NCBI GenBank assembly: GCA_937952975.1
Contig: CALFXX010000093.1
Span: 1 to 10,271 of the forward strand
DNA: 10,271 bases
Source: an uncultured Alcaligenaceae bacterium
GTDB lineage: Bacteria > Pseudomonadota > Gammaproteobacteria > Burkholderiales > Burkholderiaceae_B
Reading direction: 5' to 3'
The position numbers were made by a program, and so were the translations under genes. Shown one piece after another: positions 1-5,978 of the stretch. The first letter of the stretch is position 1, and every line of letters starts with the position of its first letter. The notes under the pieces were generated by a model. That model saw only the letters and a program-made list of their open reading frames with translations. It was not told the DNA's origin and ran no database searches.

Positions 1-2
1 CT

Positions 3-509
3 CGGCCGTATTTACAAGGAATCGCTGATCAGTTTCATGTGACGGCAACGCTTTGGTTGCGGATTCATGGTGAGCGTGTGATCCTGATGGAACTGGCAGA
101 CAGCGGCTCGGCAATTCGCGTCCATATGTCAATTGGTCAGCGCTTGCCGATGTTTATTGCTGCTTTTGGGCGCAGTATGGCTGCCAGCATGAACTTGAGT
201 GATCATGATTTATACGAAAAATTTGTATTGCTACGCTGGGAAAATGCGCCATCGTTCGAGGCCTATCTACAAGACGTCAGGCAGTGCCATGCCGATGGCT
301 TCGCGATTGACCGGGGGTGTTACGCTCGGGGCGTGACCACCATCGCGTCTGCGATTCTCGATGATCTGAAAAGACCCGTGATGGCGATCAGTGCGGTTGG
401 ACTCAGCGCACAATTGACAGAGCCTGATATCGCTGAGATCGCTGCAGTGATTCAATCTCAATCGTCAGCGATCAGCTCGGCCATCAGCGGTCAGCGATTT
501 GCGATTTGA
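3..509 (+). CDS. IclR family transcriptional regulator, C-terminal part (5' truncated by window edge)
   Basis: The reading frame is open from the first complete codon at position 3 to the TGA at 507-509, giving 168 residues with no start inside the window. The GTG at 39 is internal and should not be taken as the start. The visible protein is the ligand-binding (effector) half of an IclR regulator. It has the family pattern of a hydrophobic strand pair, then IRVHMSIGQRLPMFIAAFGRSMAA, the 'G-x-x-x-P-x-x-x-x-A-x-G-x' stretch that shapes the effector pocket, then a D-R-G-C-Y-x-x-G-V segment typical of the later pocket strands, and an 'I-A-A-V-I' C-terminal helix. The N-terminal winged helix-turn-helix is off the window. 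IclR proteins usually control catabolic or transport genes nearby. The importer operon starts 195 bp downstream on the same strand and is a possible target, but that is inference. The family call is firm; the effector is unknown. Confidence 0.88.
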   Translation, partial: RPYLQGIADQFHVTATLWLRIHGERVILMELADSGSAIRVHMSIGQRLPMFIAAFGRSMAASMNLSDHDLYEKFVLLRWENAPSFEAYLQDVRQCHADGFAIDRGCYARGVTTIASAILDDLKRPVMAISAVGLSAQLTEPDIAEIAAVIQSQSSAISSAISGQRFAI

Positions 510-704
510 GGCTGGTGGTGCCTACCGTTTCAGGATGCTTCAACTTTAAGGTGTGGGTGAACGCATAAACGTTTCGCCATCGCGCAACAGCATAAAGATT
601 AAAAAGTAATAAGTAAATCACTCATTGGTAGTTTTAGAAATATAGAGACTCTCTTACACTTCCAGTCCCAACCCGCTTGGCGGGGATGACGAGGCTAGAT
701 TGAG
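510..704. other. Intergenic region upstream of the ABC importer operon
   Basis: This 195-bp stretch separates the IclR gene from the importer operon and holds no convincing gene. Its middle (about 595-650) is A+T-rich compared with the flanks and is where a promoter is most likely, but I see no -35/-10 pair with acceptable spacing: TTGGTA at 625 and TATAGA at 641 are only 10 bp apart. Just before the operon there is a small perfect hairpin, CCCGC-TTG-GCGGG (672-684), followed by the weak ribosome-binding site GAGG at 691-694. I see no intrinsic terminator for the IclR gene here, so read-through into the importer operon is possible. Confidence 0.5.
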
Positions 705-1541
705 ATGCTCGCGCCAATTATTAAACGCCCTGATTATGTTTTAGAAGCCAAAGGCTTAGGCCTAAGTTACGGCGCGGCGGGGCCCTTGATCGATGGTCTG
801 GATATTACAGTTGCCGCTGGCGAAATCGTAGTGATTCTTGGCCCAAGCGGTGTTGGCAAATCCAGCTTGCTTCGTGTTTTGGCGGGTTTGCAGCAGCCTA
901 CTCAGGGCTGTGTTCTGGTCGATGGTCAACCTCTGACGGGAACCCATCCACGCGTGGCGATGGCTTTTCAAGACCCAAGCTTGTTGCCATGGTTAACGCT
1001 TGAAAAAAACGTTGGCTTTGGGCTGGATTTCAAACATCAGCCTCGCTTAAGTGCTGCTGAAAAAAAGCAACGGATCGACGTTGCAATTCGTGAAGTCGGC
1101 TTAGAGCACGCACGCAATTTGATGCCCGCAGAGTTGTCTGGTGGCATGGCGCAACGCACGGCGCTTGCGCGTTGCGTGGCCCGGCAGCCTGAGGTGATTT
1201 TGCTGGATGAGCCGTTCGGTGCACTCGATGAGGTCACCCGTACCGCGATGCAAAAGCTGTTGCTTACCTTGCGTGACGATTTAGGAACCGCCGCAGTACT
1301 CATCACCCATGATATTGATGAGGCCCTACAAGTGGCCGATCGTATTGTGCTCTTGGGTGGCGCGCCTGCTCATTGCGTGGGTGAGTGGCATTTGAGCTAC
1401 CCCCAGCCGCGCGACGAATTGGTTGAAGAGTTAGGTCAGCTGCGCATTGAAATTTTACGAACGCTGCAACGTGCGTTGCACCCAAAGCCGGCGGTAACGC
1501 GGGCGCCTCACGCTTTGAAGGAATTAGTCGATGTGTCTTGA
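705..1541 (+). CDS. NitT/TauT-type ABC importer, ATP-binding subunit
   Basis: This is the nucleotide-binding subunit that powers a substrate importer of the nitrate/sulfonate/taurine (NrtD-SsuB-TauB) class at the cytoplasmic face of the inner membrane. All expected motifs are intact: Walker A GPSGVGKSS (residues 46-54), Q-loop Q89, ABC signature LSGGMAQR (144-151), Walker B ending in D168-E169, D-loop GALD (172-175) and switch histidine H202. At 278 residues it is the usual length for the class. The ATG at 705 is chosen because an in-frame TAG lies at 696-698 and GAGG sits 10 bp upstream. The C-terminal 11 bp overlap the start of the binding-protein gene, so the two are translationally coupled. 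Motifs do not reveal the substrate. SsuB, TauB, NrtD or CmpD symbols would all be over-claims. Confidence 0.95.
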   Translation: MLAPIIKRPDYVLEAKGLGLSYGAAGPLIDGLDITVAAGEIVVILGPSGVGKSSLLRVLAGLQQPTQGCVLVDGQPLTGTHPRVAMAFQDPSLLPWLTLEKNVGFGLDFKHQPRLSAAEKKQRIDVAIREVGLEHARNLMPAELSGGMAQRTALARCVARQPEVILLDEPFGALDEVTRTAMQKLLLTLRDDLGTAAVLITHDIDEALQVADRIVLLGGAPAHCVGEWHLSYPQPRDELVEELGQLRIEILRTLQRALHPKPAVTRAPHALKELVDVS

Positions 1542-2721
1542 ACATGTCTCGCGTCGCGAGATGCTTAAGTTGGCAAGCTTGTTTACGGTAGCGGGTGCTG
1601 CGCCCTTGTTATCTGCCTTTAATGCGCAGGCGCAACCGGCTGCCAGCGGCCCCGTGCGAATCGGTTATCTGCCGATTACCGATGCAGCTCCGTTATTAGT
1701 GGCGCATAACAATGGTTTTTTTAAAGATGCGGGCGTTGAGGTTGAAAAACCTACGATGCTGCGCAGTTGGGCGCAACTGATCGAAGCCTTTATTGCAGGC
1801 CAAGTAAATGTCGTACATCTGTTGTCACCCATGACGGTGTGGGCGCGGTTTGGCAGTAAAGTGCCGGCCAAAGTCGTTGCCTGGAATCACGTCGGTGGCT
1901 CAGGTTTGACTGTGCTGCCAGAGATTAACGATCTCAAATCCTTAGCTGGTAAAACGGTTGCGATTCCTTTTTGGTATTCGATTCATAACGTGGTGTTGCA
2001 GGCCATGCTGCGCGATGCAGGCCTTGAGCCCGTGTCGCGTAAGCAAGGTCAGCCCGCTGCCAACGAGGTGAATCTGGTGGTGATGGCCCCTTCAGATATG
2101 CCCCCCGCTTTAGCGTCGCGAAATATTGCAGGCTATATCGTGGCTGAACCCTTTAATGCGATCGCTGAAACAATGGGCATTGGTAAGGTGCTGCGCTTTA
2201 CCGGTGATGTCTGGCGTAACCACGCATGCTGCACGGTGTTCATGCATGAGCGTGATCTTGAGCAGCGCCCTGAGTGGTCGCAGAAGGTGGTTGATGCGAT
2301 CGTACGTGCCCAATTATGGATTCGCGACAATCGGGCCGAGACGGCGCAATTGCTTTCTAAAGAAGGTGTGAATCGTTACACACCGCACGCTTTGCCCGTA
2401 TTAAATAAAGTACTTGCGCCCGCGGCGAGTGATCGCGAATCGTATTTATCGTCGAAAGCGATTCGTCATGCCGATTGGCAAGACAAGCGTATCGACTTTC
2501 AGCCCTATCCCTATCCTACGTACACCGAAGAGCTTGTTGCTCGTTTGCAAAATACAGTGATTGAAGCCGATCGCGGCTTTTTGGCTACGCTTGATGGCAA
2601 GACAGCCGCCGCGCAGTTGGTTGACGATCGCTTTGTTAAGCGCGCGATTGAGGCAGCCGGTGGTATGGGTAAGTTTGGTCAAGCGCCAGGCTACGCCCGC
2701 ACTGAATTGATCGAGGTCTGA
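1531..2721 (+). CDS. NrtA/CmpA-like (NMT1-like) ABC importer substrate-binding protein, Tat-exported
   Basis: This is the periplasmic binding protein of the importer, 396 residues. The N-terminus carries a clear twin-arginine signal: SRREMLK at residues 7-13, a hydrophobic stretch (14-31), then an A-Q-A motif (32-34) as the likely signal peptidase site. Tat export fits NrtA-like proteins, which commonly use it. The mature part follows the NrtA/CmpA plan: RIGYLPITDAAPLLVAHNNG near the start, then a segment ending GLEP that corresponds to the 'GGTHDLW' region of NrtA, and a later VAEPFNAIAETMGIG matching the NrtA 'GEPWNA' block. The ATG at 1531 has AAGGA 8 bp upstream (1518-1522) and keeps the Tat motif, so the internal ATG at 1561 is rejected. 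The 'GGTHD' residues are replaced by W-Y-S-I-H-N here, and HACC follows the last block, so nitrate or bicarbonate should not be assumed. The permease start overlaps its stop by one base. Confidence 0.9.
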   Translation: MCLEHVSRREMLKLASLFTVAGAAPLLSAFNAQAQPAASGPVRIGYLPITDAAPLLVAHNNGFFKDAGVEVEKPTMLRSWAQLIEAFIAGQVNVVHLLSPMTVWARFGSKVPAKVVAWNHVGGSGLTVLPEINDLKSLAGKTVAIPFWYSIHNVVLQAMLRDAGLEPVSRKQGQPAANEVNLVVMAPSDMPPALASRNIAGYIVAEPFNAIAETMGIGKVLRFTGDVWRNHACCTVFMHERDLEQRPEWSQKVVDAIVRAQLWIRDNRAETAQLLSKEGVNRYTPHALPVLNKVLAPAASDRESYLSSKAIRHADWQDKRIDFQPYPYPTYTEELVARLQNTVIEADRGFLATLDGKTAAAQLVDDRFVKRAIEAAGGMGKFGQAPGYARTELIEV

Positions 2722-3494
2722 TGTCACTTCAGCAAAACACGCACACTGTCCGTGGTGTGCTGCAGGGCCTCGCGGGCATTGGGCTGATGCTTGGGTTGTG
2801 GTGGTTGATGACGGTACCGTTTTCAGCGCCAGGATCAATGGGGCAACGCTTTGCGCCGGGCCCGTCATTGCTGACCCTGGTGTCGTTGCTGCAAGGTGGC
2901 GAGATCTGGCTTCATATTGCTGTGAGTTTGCAGCGTGTGGCGGTGGGGCTTGGGCTGGCGTTGCTTGTTGGTGTGCCTCTTGGTTTGTTGCTCGGAGCCT
3001 CTGCAGGGGCAAACGCAACCCTATCGCCCACGTTTCAGTTTTTGCGGATGATTTCACCGCTGTCCTGGATGCCGATCGCCGTGATGGCCTTCGGCGTAGG
3101 TGATCGGCCTGTTTATTTTTTACTCGCGTTTGCTGCGATGTGGCCCATCATGCTCAATACGCTTGCCGGCGTGCGTCAGCTTGATCGACGCTGGTTACAG
3201 CTTTCTAAAAGCTTGTCAGCGACAGGATGGGAGACTTTAAAGGGCGTCGTCATCCCGGGCGTGTTAGGACACGTGTTGACCGGTACACGCTTGGCAATTG
3301 GTATTGTGTGGATTGTGCTGGTGCCTTGCGAGATGCTGGGCGTGTCGGCAGGATTAGGCTATTTTATTTTGGATACGCGTGATCGCCTGGCGTATCACGA
3401 GTTGATGGCAACGGTGGTGCTCATCGGACTGTTGGGCTTTTTGTTGGATACCGCGTTTAGAAAGTTATACGAGGCCTGGAGTCAAAGCCGCTGA
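2721..3494 (+). CDS. NitT/TauT-type ABC importer, permease subunit
   Basis: This is the membrane channel subunit (257 residues), expected to act as a homodimer with the ATPase encoded first in the operon. About six hydrophobic segments are visible (roughly residues 12-33, 71-93, 104-125, 130-150, 185-205 and 229-247). The cytoplasmic coupling loop that docks onto the ATPase ('EAA' loop of the BPD_transp_1 family) is at about 161-180, LSKSLSATGWETLKGVVIPG, with the conserved G and I-P. The start codon overlaps the preceding stop as TGATG, indicating translational coupling, so ATPase, binding protein and permease form one operon in that order. The gene is followed by pitA on the opposite strand. 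The substrate is unknown. The sequence is closest in style to SsuC/TauC/NrtB permeases. Confidence 0.93.
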   Translation: MSLQQNTHTVRGVLQGLAGIGLMLGLWWLMTVPFSAPGSMGQRFAPGPSLLTLVSLLQGGEIWLHIAVSLQRVAVGLGLALLVGVPLGLLLGASAGANATLSPTFQFLRMISPLSWMPIAVMAFGVGDRPVYFLLAFAAMWPIMLNTLAGVRQLDRRWLQLSKSLSATGWETLKGVVIPGVLGHVLTGTRLAIGIVWIVLVPCEMLGVSAGLGYFILDTRDRLAYHELMATVVLIGLLGFLLDTAFRKLYEAWSQSR

Positions 3495-3528
3495 GTCTGT
3501 AGCGGTGTTGTCGCGGTGAAGAATGGCA

Positions 3529-3554
3529 GGCGCAGCGTTGAGCAGTGCTGCGCC
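3529..3554. terminator. Hairpin between convergent permease and pitA genes, possible bidirectional terminator
   Basis: A perfect 8-bp stem, GGCGCAGC (3529-3536) and GCTGCGCC (3547-3554), encloses a 10-base loop in the 82-bp gap between two convergent genes. The position fits a shared terminator. Neither side has a good T-run (CTTGAAAA on the plus side), so it is either a weak intrinsic terminator or a 3'-end-stabilising structure. Confidence 0.45.
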
Positions 3555-3576
3555 CTTGAAAATATACGTTGACTGA

Positions 3577-5052
3577 TTATAGAAAGAGTATTGACGCACC
3601 CCAAAACAGACCTGCCGACAAGAGCATTGAGGTCGGAAGGGTTAACACCCAGGCTGTCAGGATATTGCGTACCGTACTTTGCTGCAGCCCACTTTTGTTG
3701 GCCACCATCGTGCCGGCGACCCCCGAAGACAAGACATGGGTGGTGGAGACAGGCAAGCTGTAGATATTGGCCAGGCCAATCGCAAGCACGGCCGTCACCT
3801 GCGCGCACATCCCTTGCGCATAGGTCATCCCTTGCTTACCGATTTTTTCGCCCACTGTTTTGACGACACGGCTCCAGCCGATCATGGTTCCGACGCCCAA
3901 GGCGAGCGCCACTAAAAGGATCACCCAAAAGGGCGAGTATTCGGTGGTGGCGACCAGATCTTTACGAAGTTTTTGCAGGTCGGATTTTTCACGTGAGGGT
4001 AAGCCCGGCAAGGCAGTGACTTTGCGAGCCGTGTCGTCCAGACACAATAAATAGCGTCTGACTTGAATGCGTTTTTCAGAACTGAGGGAGTCGTAGTCGC
4101 GAACGCCAGTCAGTGTTGAACGTAAGGCCGTGATCGTCGCCATGGTGGTTGCAGGATCGCAGCGGTAGACTTTGGGTAAGTCGTTGAGGCGGTCTGCTTT
4201 GTTGAGAGCTAAAAATTCGCCCAGCGTGTGGGTGTTGCGCTCGTAAAAATCGCTCAGATGTTGCGCGGCATCGTAAGAGCGTTTAATTTCGTAAGGCGTG
4301 GCATTCATGTCGAGAACAAATTTGGCAGGAACAATACCAATCAGTACCAGCATGATCAGACCGATCCCTTTTTGCCCGTCGTTTGAGCCATGCACAAAGC
4401 TCATCCCCATTGCTGACAAAATCAGCACGACACGATTCCAGAAAGGAGGGCGTTTTTTGTCAATTAATTCGCGACGCTGACCTGGCGTGATGTGCATATT
4501 TGAAAGTGGCCACCAGTATTTCAGCAAAATTAAAAACAAACCTGCAATGAGAAACCCGACTACCGGTGAGACCACCAACGATGCGCCGATTTCAATCGCT
4601 TTGCGCCAGTTCACCCCTTCGCTGAGGGGGGCGTTTGTGACCCAGGCGTTTGCAAGGCCAACACCCAGTATCGAGCCAATGAGGGTGTGTGAGCTTGACG
4701 CGGGGATACCAAAAAACCAGGTGCCGAAGTTCCAGGCGATGGCCGCGGTGAGCATCGAGAACACCATTACCAGACCGCGACCCGTGTCGACATCGATCAA
4801 TAACTCGACGGGCAGCAAATGCACGATGGCGTAGGCCACCCCAACGCCACCCAGTAAGACGCCTAAAAAGTTAAAAATCCCCGAGGCGACGACGGCTAAG
4901 TGTGCCGGCATGGCTTTGGTGTAAATCACGGTGGCTACTGCATTGGCCGTATCGTGAAAACCATTGATGAACTCAAAGGCCAAGACAAAGGTCAGCGCTA
5001 AGATCAGACTGACAGTGACCCAAGGCGTGAGTCCAGTAAAGATATCAAACAT
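3577..5052 (-). CDS. pitA: Low-affinity inorganic phosphate transporter, PiT family
   Basis: This is a secondary transporter that takes up phosphate (as the metal-phosphate complex in E. coli PitA) using the proton gradient. The 491-residue protein resembles E. coli PitA (499 residues) along its length. The two PiT signatures are intact: NGFHDTANA (30-38) and HGSNDGQKG (221-229). The paired re-entrant motifs PASSSHTLIG (117-126) and PVSTTHVLSS (434-443) are also present. About ten hydrophobic segments flank a long central hydrophilic loop (about 250-370). I start it at the ATG at 5052, which has GGACGG seven bases upstream and gives the E. coli-like MFDIFTGL opening. An ATG nine codons further out (5079) lacks a ribosome-binding site. 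No DUF47/PhoU-like partner gene adjoins it, as is also the case for enterobacterial pitA. It is transcribed divergently from mog and no Pho box is evident. Confidence 0.95.
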   Translation of the reverse strand: MFDIFTGLTPWVTVSLILALTFVLAFEFINGFHDTANAVATVIYTKAMPAHLAVVASGIFNFLGVLLGGVGVAYAIVHLLPVELLIDVDTGRGLVMVFSMLTAAIAWNFGTWFFGIPASSSHTLIGSILGVGLANAWVTNAPLSEGVNWRKAIEIGASLVVSPVVGFLIAGLFLILLKYWWPLSNMHITPGQRRELIDKKRPPFWNRVVLILSAMGMSFVHGSNDGQKGIGLIMLVLIGIVPAKFVLDMNATPYEIKRSYDAAQHLSDFYERNTHTLGEFLALNKADRLNDLPKVYRCDPATTMATITALRSTLTGVRDYDSLSSEKRIQVRRYLLCLDDTARKVTALPGLPSREKSDLQKLRKDLVATTEYSPFWVILLVALALGVGTMIGWSRVVKTVGEKIGKQGMTYAQGMCAQVTAVLAIGLANIYSLPVSTTHVLSSGVAGTMVANKSGLQQSTVRNILTAWVLTLPTSMLLSAGLFWGASILFL

Positions 5053-5239
5053 AGGGCAGCCGTCCGTGAAAGTGCGCATATATTACTTGTAATAAAAAAG
5101 ATATGTGGCGCGCCTTCAATCAGTCTAAAAACAAGGCATTCTTGTGTGTCACCTGGGAATCCCCCCTGTGAACAGGGAGGGTTTTCGCGCATTCGGTTAA
5201 ATTACGGGCTCATTTGACCGCTCTTGTTTAGGTAAATTT
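5053..5239. promoter_or_regulatory. Divergent pitA/mog intergenic region
   Basis: This 187-bp region must hold the promoters of pitA (minus) and mog (plus). For pitA, a possible pair on the minus strand is TTGAAG (about 5119-5114) and TTATTA within the A/T-rich 5095-5090 area, 18 bp apart, which is only a fair match. A 14-bp perfect inverted repeat, TATTAC-TT-GTAATA (5081-5094), overlaps that -10 area and could be an operator. For mog, the A/T-rich TTAAATT at 5197-5203 is a possible -10 without a good -35. Mog has AGG at 5230-5232, seven bases before its ATG. A terminator-like hairpin lies at 5158-5183 and is listed separately. Confidence 0.4.
5158..5185 (+). terminator. Terminator-like stem-loop in the mog upstream region
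   Basis: AATCC-C-CCCTG (5158-5168) pairs with CAGGG-A-GGGTT (5173-5183) around a TGAA loop. The stem has one C/A mismatch and one T-G wobble and is followed by two further Ts. On the plus strand it has the form of an intrinsic terminator, yet no plus-strand gene precedes it, since pitA reads the other way. It may be an attenuator in a long mog leader, a block to stray transcription, or chance. Confidence 0.3.
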
Positions 5240-5860
5240 ATGACGCAAACCACAGCGACTTCAGAAACCTTGCGCGTTGGCATCGTTTCGGTGTCTGACC
5301 GGGCCTCTAAAGGTGTCTATGAAGACCAAGGTATCCCCGCGTTGCAGGCCTGGCTTGAGCGTGCGGTGTCGACGCCGGTTCAGACGGTATCTCGCTTGAT
5401 TCAAGACGAAGCGAAAGAGATTTCAGCCGCGTTGATCGACTTAGTGGATATTGAGCGTTGTCACTTAGTGCTGACAACCGGCGGCACTGGCCCTGCGCGG
5501 CGCGATGTGACACCTGAAGCCACACAAGCCGTTGCCACCCGCGAAATGCCTGGGTTTGGCGAACAAATGCGGCAAATCAGCTTACAGTTTGTGCCCACTG
5601 CGATCTTGTCGCGCCAGGTAGCGGTATTGCGTGAGATCGAAGGCCACGCTGCTCTCATTATCAATTTGCCCGGGCAGCCTAAGGCGATTAGCGAGACCCT
5701 CGAGGGCCTCAAACGCGAAGACGGCAGCGTGGTGGTATCCGGTATTTTCGCGGCGGTGCCGTACTGTATTGATCTGATTGGCGGGCCGTATATCGAAACC
5801 CACGACGCAGTCGTTAAAGGATTTCGACCTAAATCGGCTCGGAGGCCGCCAGCACCCTAG
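5240..5860 (+). CDS. mog: Molybdopterin adenylyltransferase Mog (MogA)
   Basis: This enzyme adenylylates molybdopterin with MgATP, producing MPT-AMP, the activated intermediate into which MoeA inserts molybdate, a late step of molybdenum cofactor synthesis in the cytoplasm. The 206-residue product matches E. coli Mog nearly block for block: RVGIVSVSDRASKGVYEDQG near the N-terminus, the MoCF motif TTGGTGPARRDVTPE (79-93), REMPGFGEQMRQISLQFVPT (101-120), NLPGQPK (142-148) and the ending FRPKSARR. The aspartates shown to be important in E. coli Mog correspond to D56 and D89 here. It is Mog rather than MoaB because of these blocks and its length. It stands alone, with no moeA, moaA or mod genes in view. 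The ATG at 5240 has AGG seven bases upstream. Confidence 0.96.
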   Translation: MTQTTATSETLRVGIVSVSDRASKGVYEDQGIPALQAWLERAVSTPVQTVSRLIQDEAKEISAALIDLVDIERCHLVLTTGGTGPARRDVTPEATQAVATREMPGFGEQMRQISLQFVPTAILSRQVAVLREIEGHAALIINLPGQPKAISETLEGLKREDGSVVVSGIFAAVPYCIDLIGGPYIETHDAVVKGFRPKSARRPPAP

Positions 5861-5869
5861 CGTACTTCG

Positions 5870-5892
5870 ACATCGTGGTGCATCAACGATGT
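5870..5892. terminator. Hairpin downstream of mog, weak terminator candidate
   Basis: ACATCGT (5870-5876) and ACGATGT (5886-5892) form a perfect 7-bp stem with a 9-base loop, ten bases after the mog stop. There is no T-run, so if it terminates transcription it does so weakly. Confidence 0.3.
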
Positions 5893-5925
5893 GGATACGG
5901 AGCGAACGCTGTGAGCACAACGGCC

Positions 5926-5978
5926 AAGGCGCTAGGATCAAACCCAGGGTCAGCTCGCTATGAGCAACCCTGCGCCTT
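5926..5978. terminator. Compound stem-loop between convergent mog and methyltransferase genes
   Basis: An inner hairpin pairs CAGGGT (5945-5950) with ACCCTG (5967-5972) and GCTC (5953-5956) with GAGC (5962-5965), with small internal bulges. An outer arm AAGGCGC (5926-5932) can pair with GCGCCTT (5972-5978), sharing one base and reaching the methyltransferase stop codon. It lies where a terminator for the minus-strand methyltransferase gene is expected. On that strand only a short TTT follows. Confidence 0.4.

Noticed and set aside
510..600. IclR-type operator around GGTGAA...TTTCGCC (about 555-580)
   Set aside because: The half-sites match at only about five positions and are not well centred, which is too weak to call.
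560..704. TPP or molybdenum-cofactor riboswitch upstream of the importer operon
   Set aside because: I looked for the conserved CUGAGA and later TPP blocks and for a large multistem Moco fold. Only one short hairpin is there.
2446..3057. Long open frame on the minus strand (203 codons) across the binding-protein/permease junction
   Set aside because: It is antisense to two genes with strong family matches, its translation is low-complexity and like no known protein, and it has no plausible context.
4487..4834. Plus-strand open frame of 115 codons inside pitA
   Set aside because: It is antisense to conserved transmembrane parts of pitA and has no recognisable domain, so it is a shadow frame.
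5053..5079. Longer pitA start at 5079 (nine more codons)
   Set aside because: No ribosome-binding site lies before it and the extra residues do not match the E. coli PitA start, whereas the ATG at 5052 has GGACGG at good spacing.
705..5860. A nitrate assimilation cluster linking the NrtA-like importer with mog (molybdenum cofactor for nitrate reductase)
   Set aside because: pitA lies between on the opposite strand, no nitrate or nitrite reductase gene is present, and the binding-protein pocket differs from NrtA. The proximity looks accidental.
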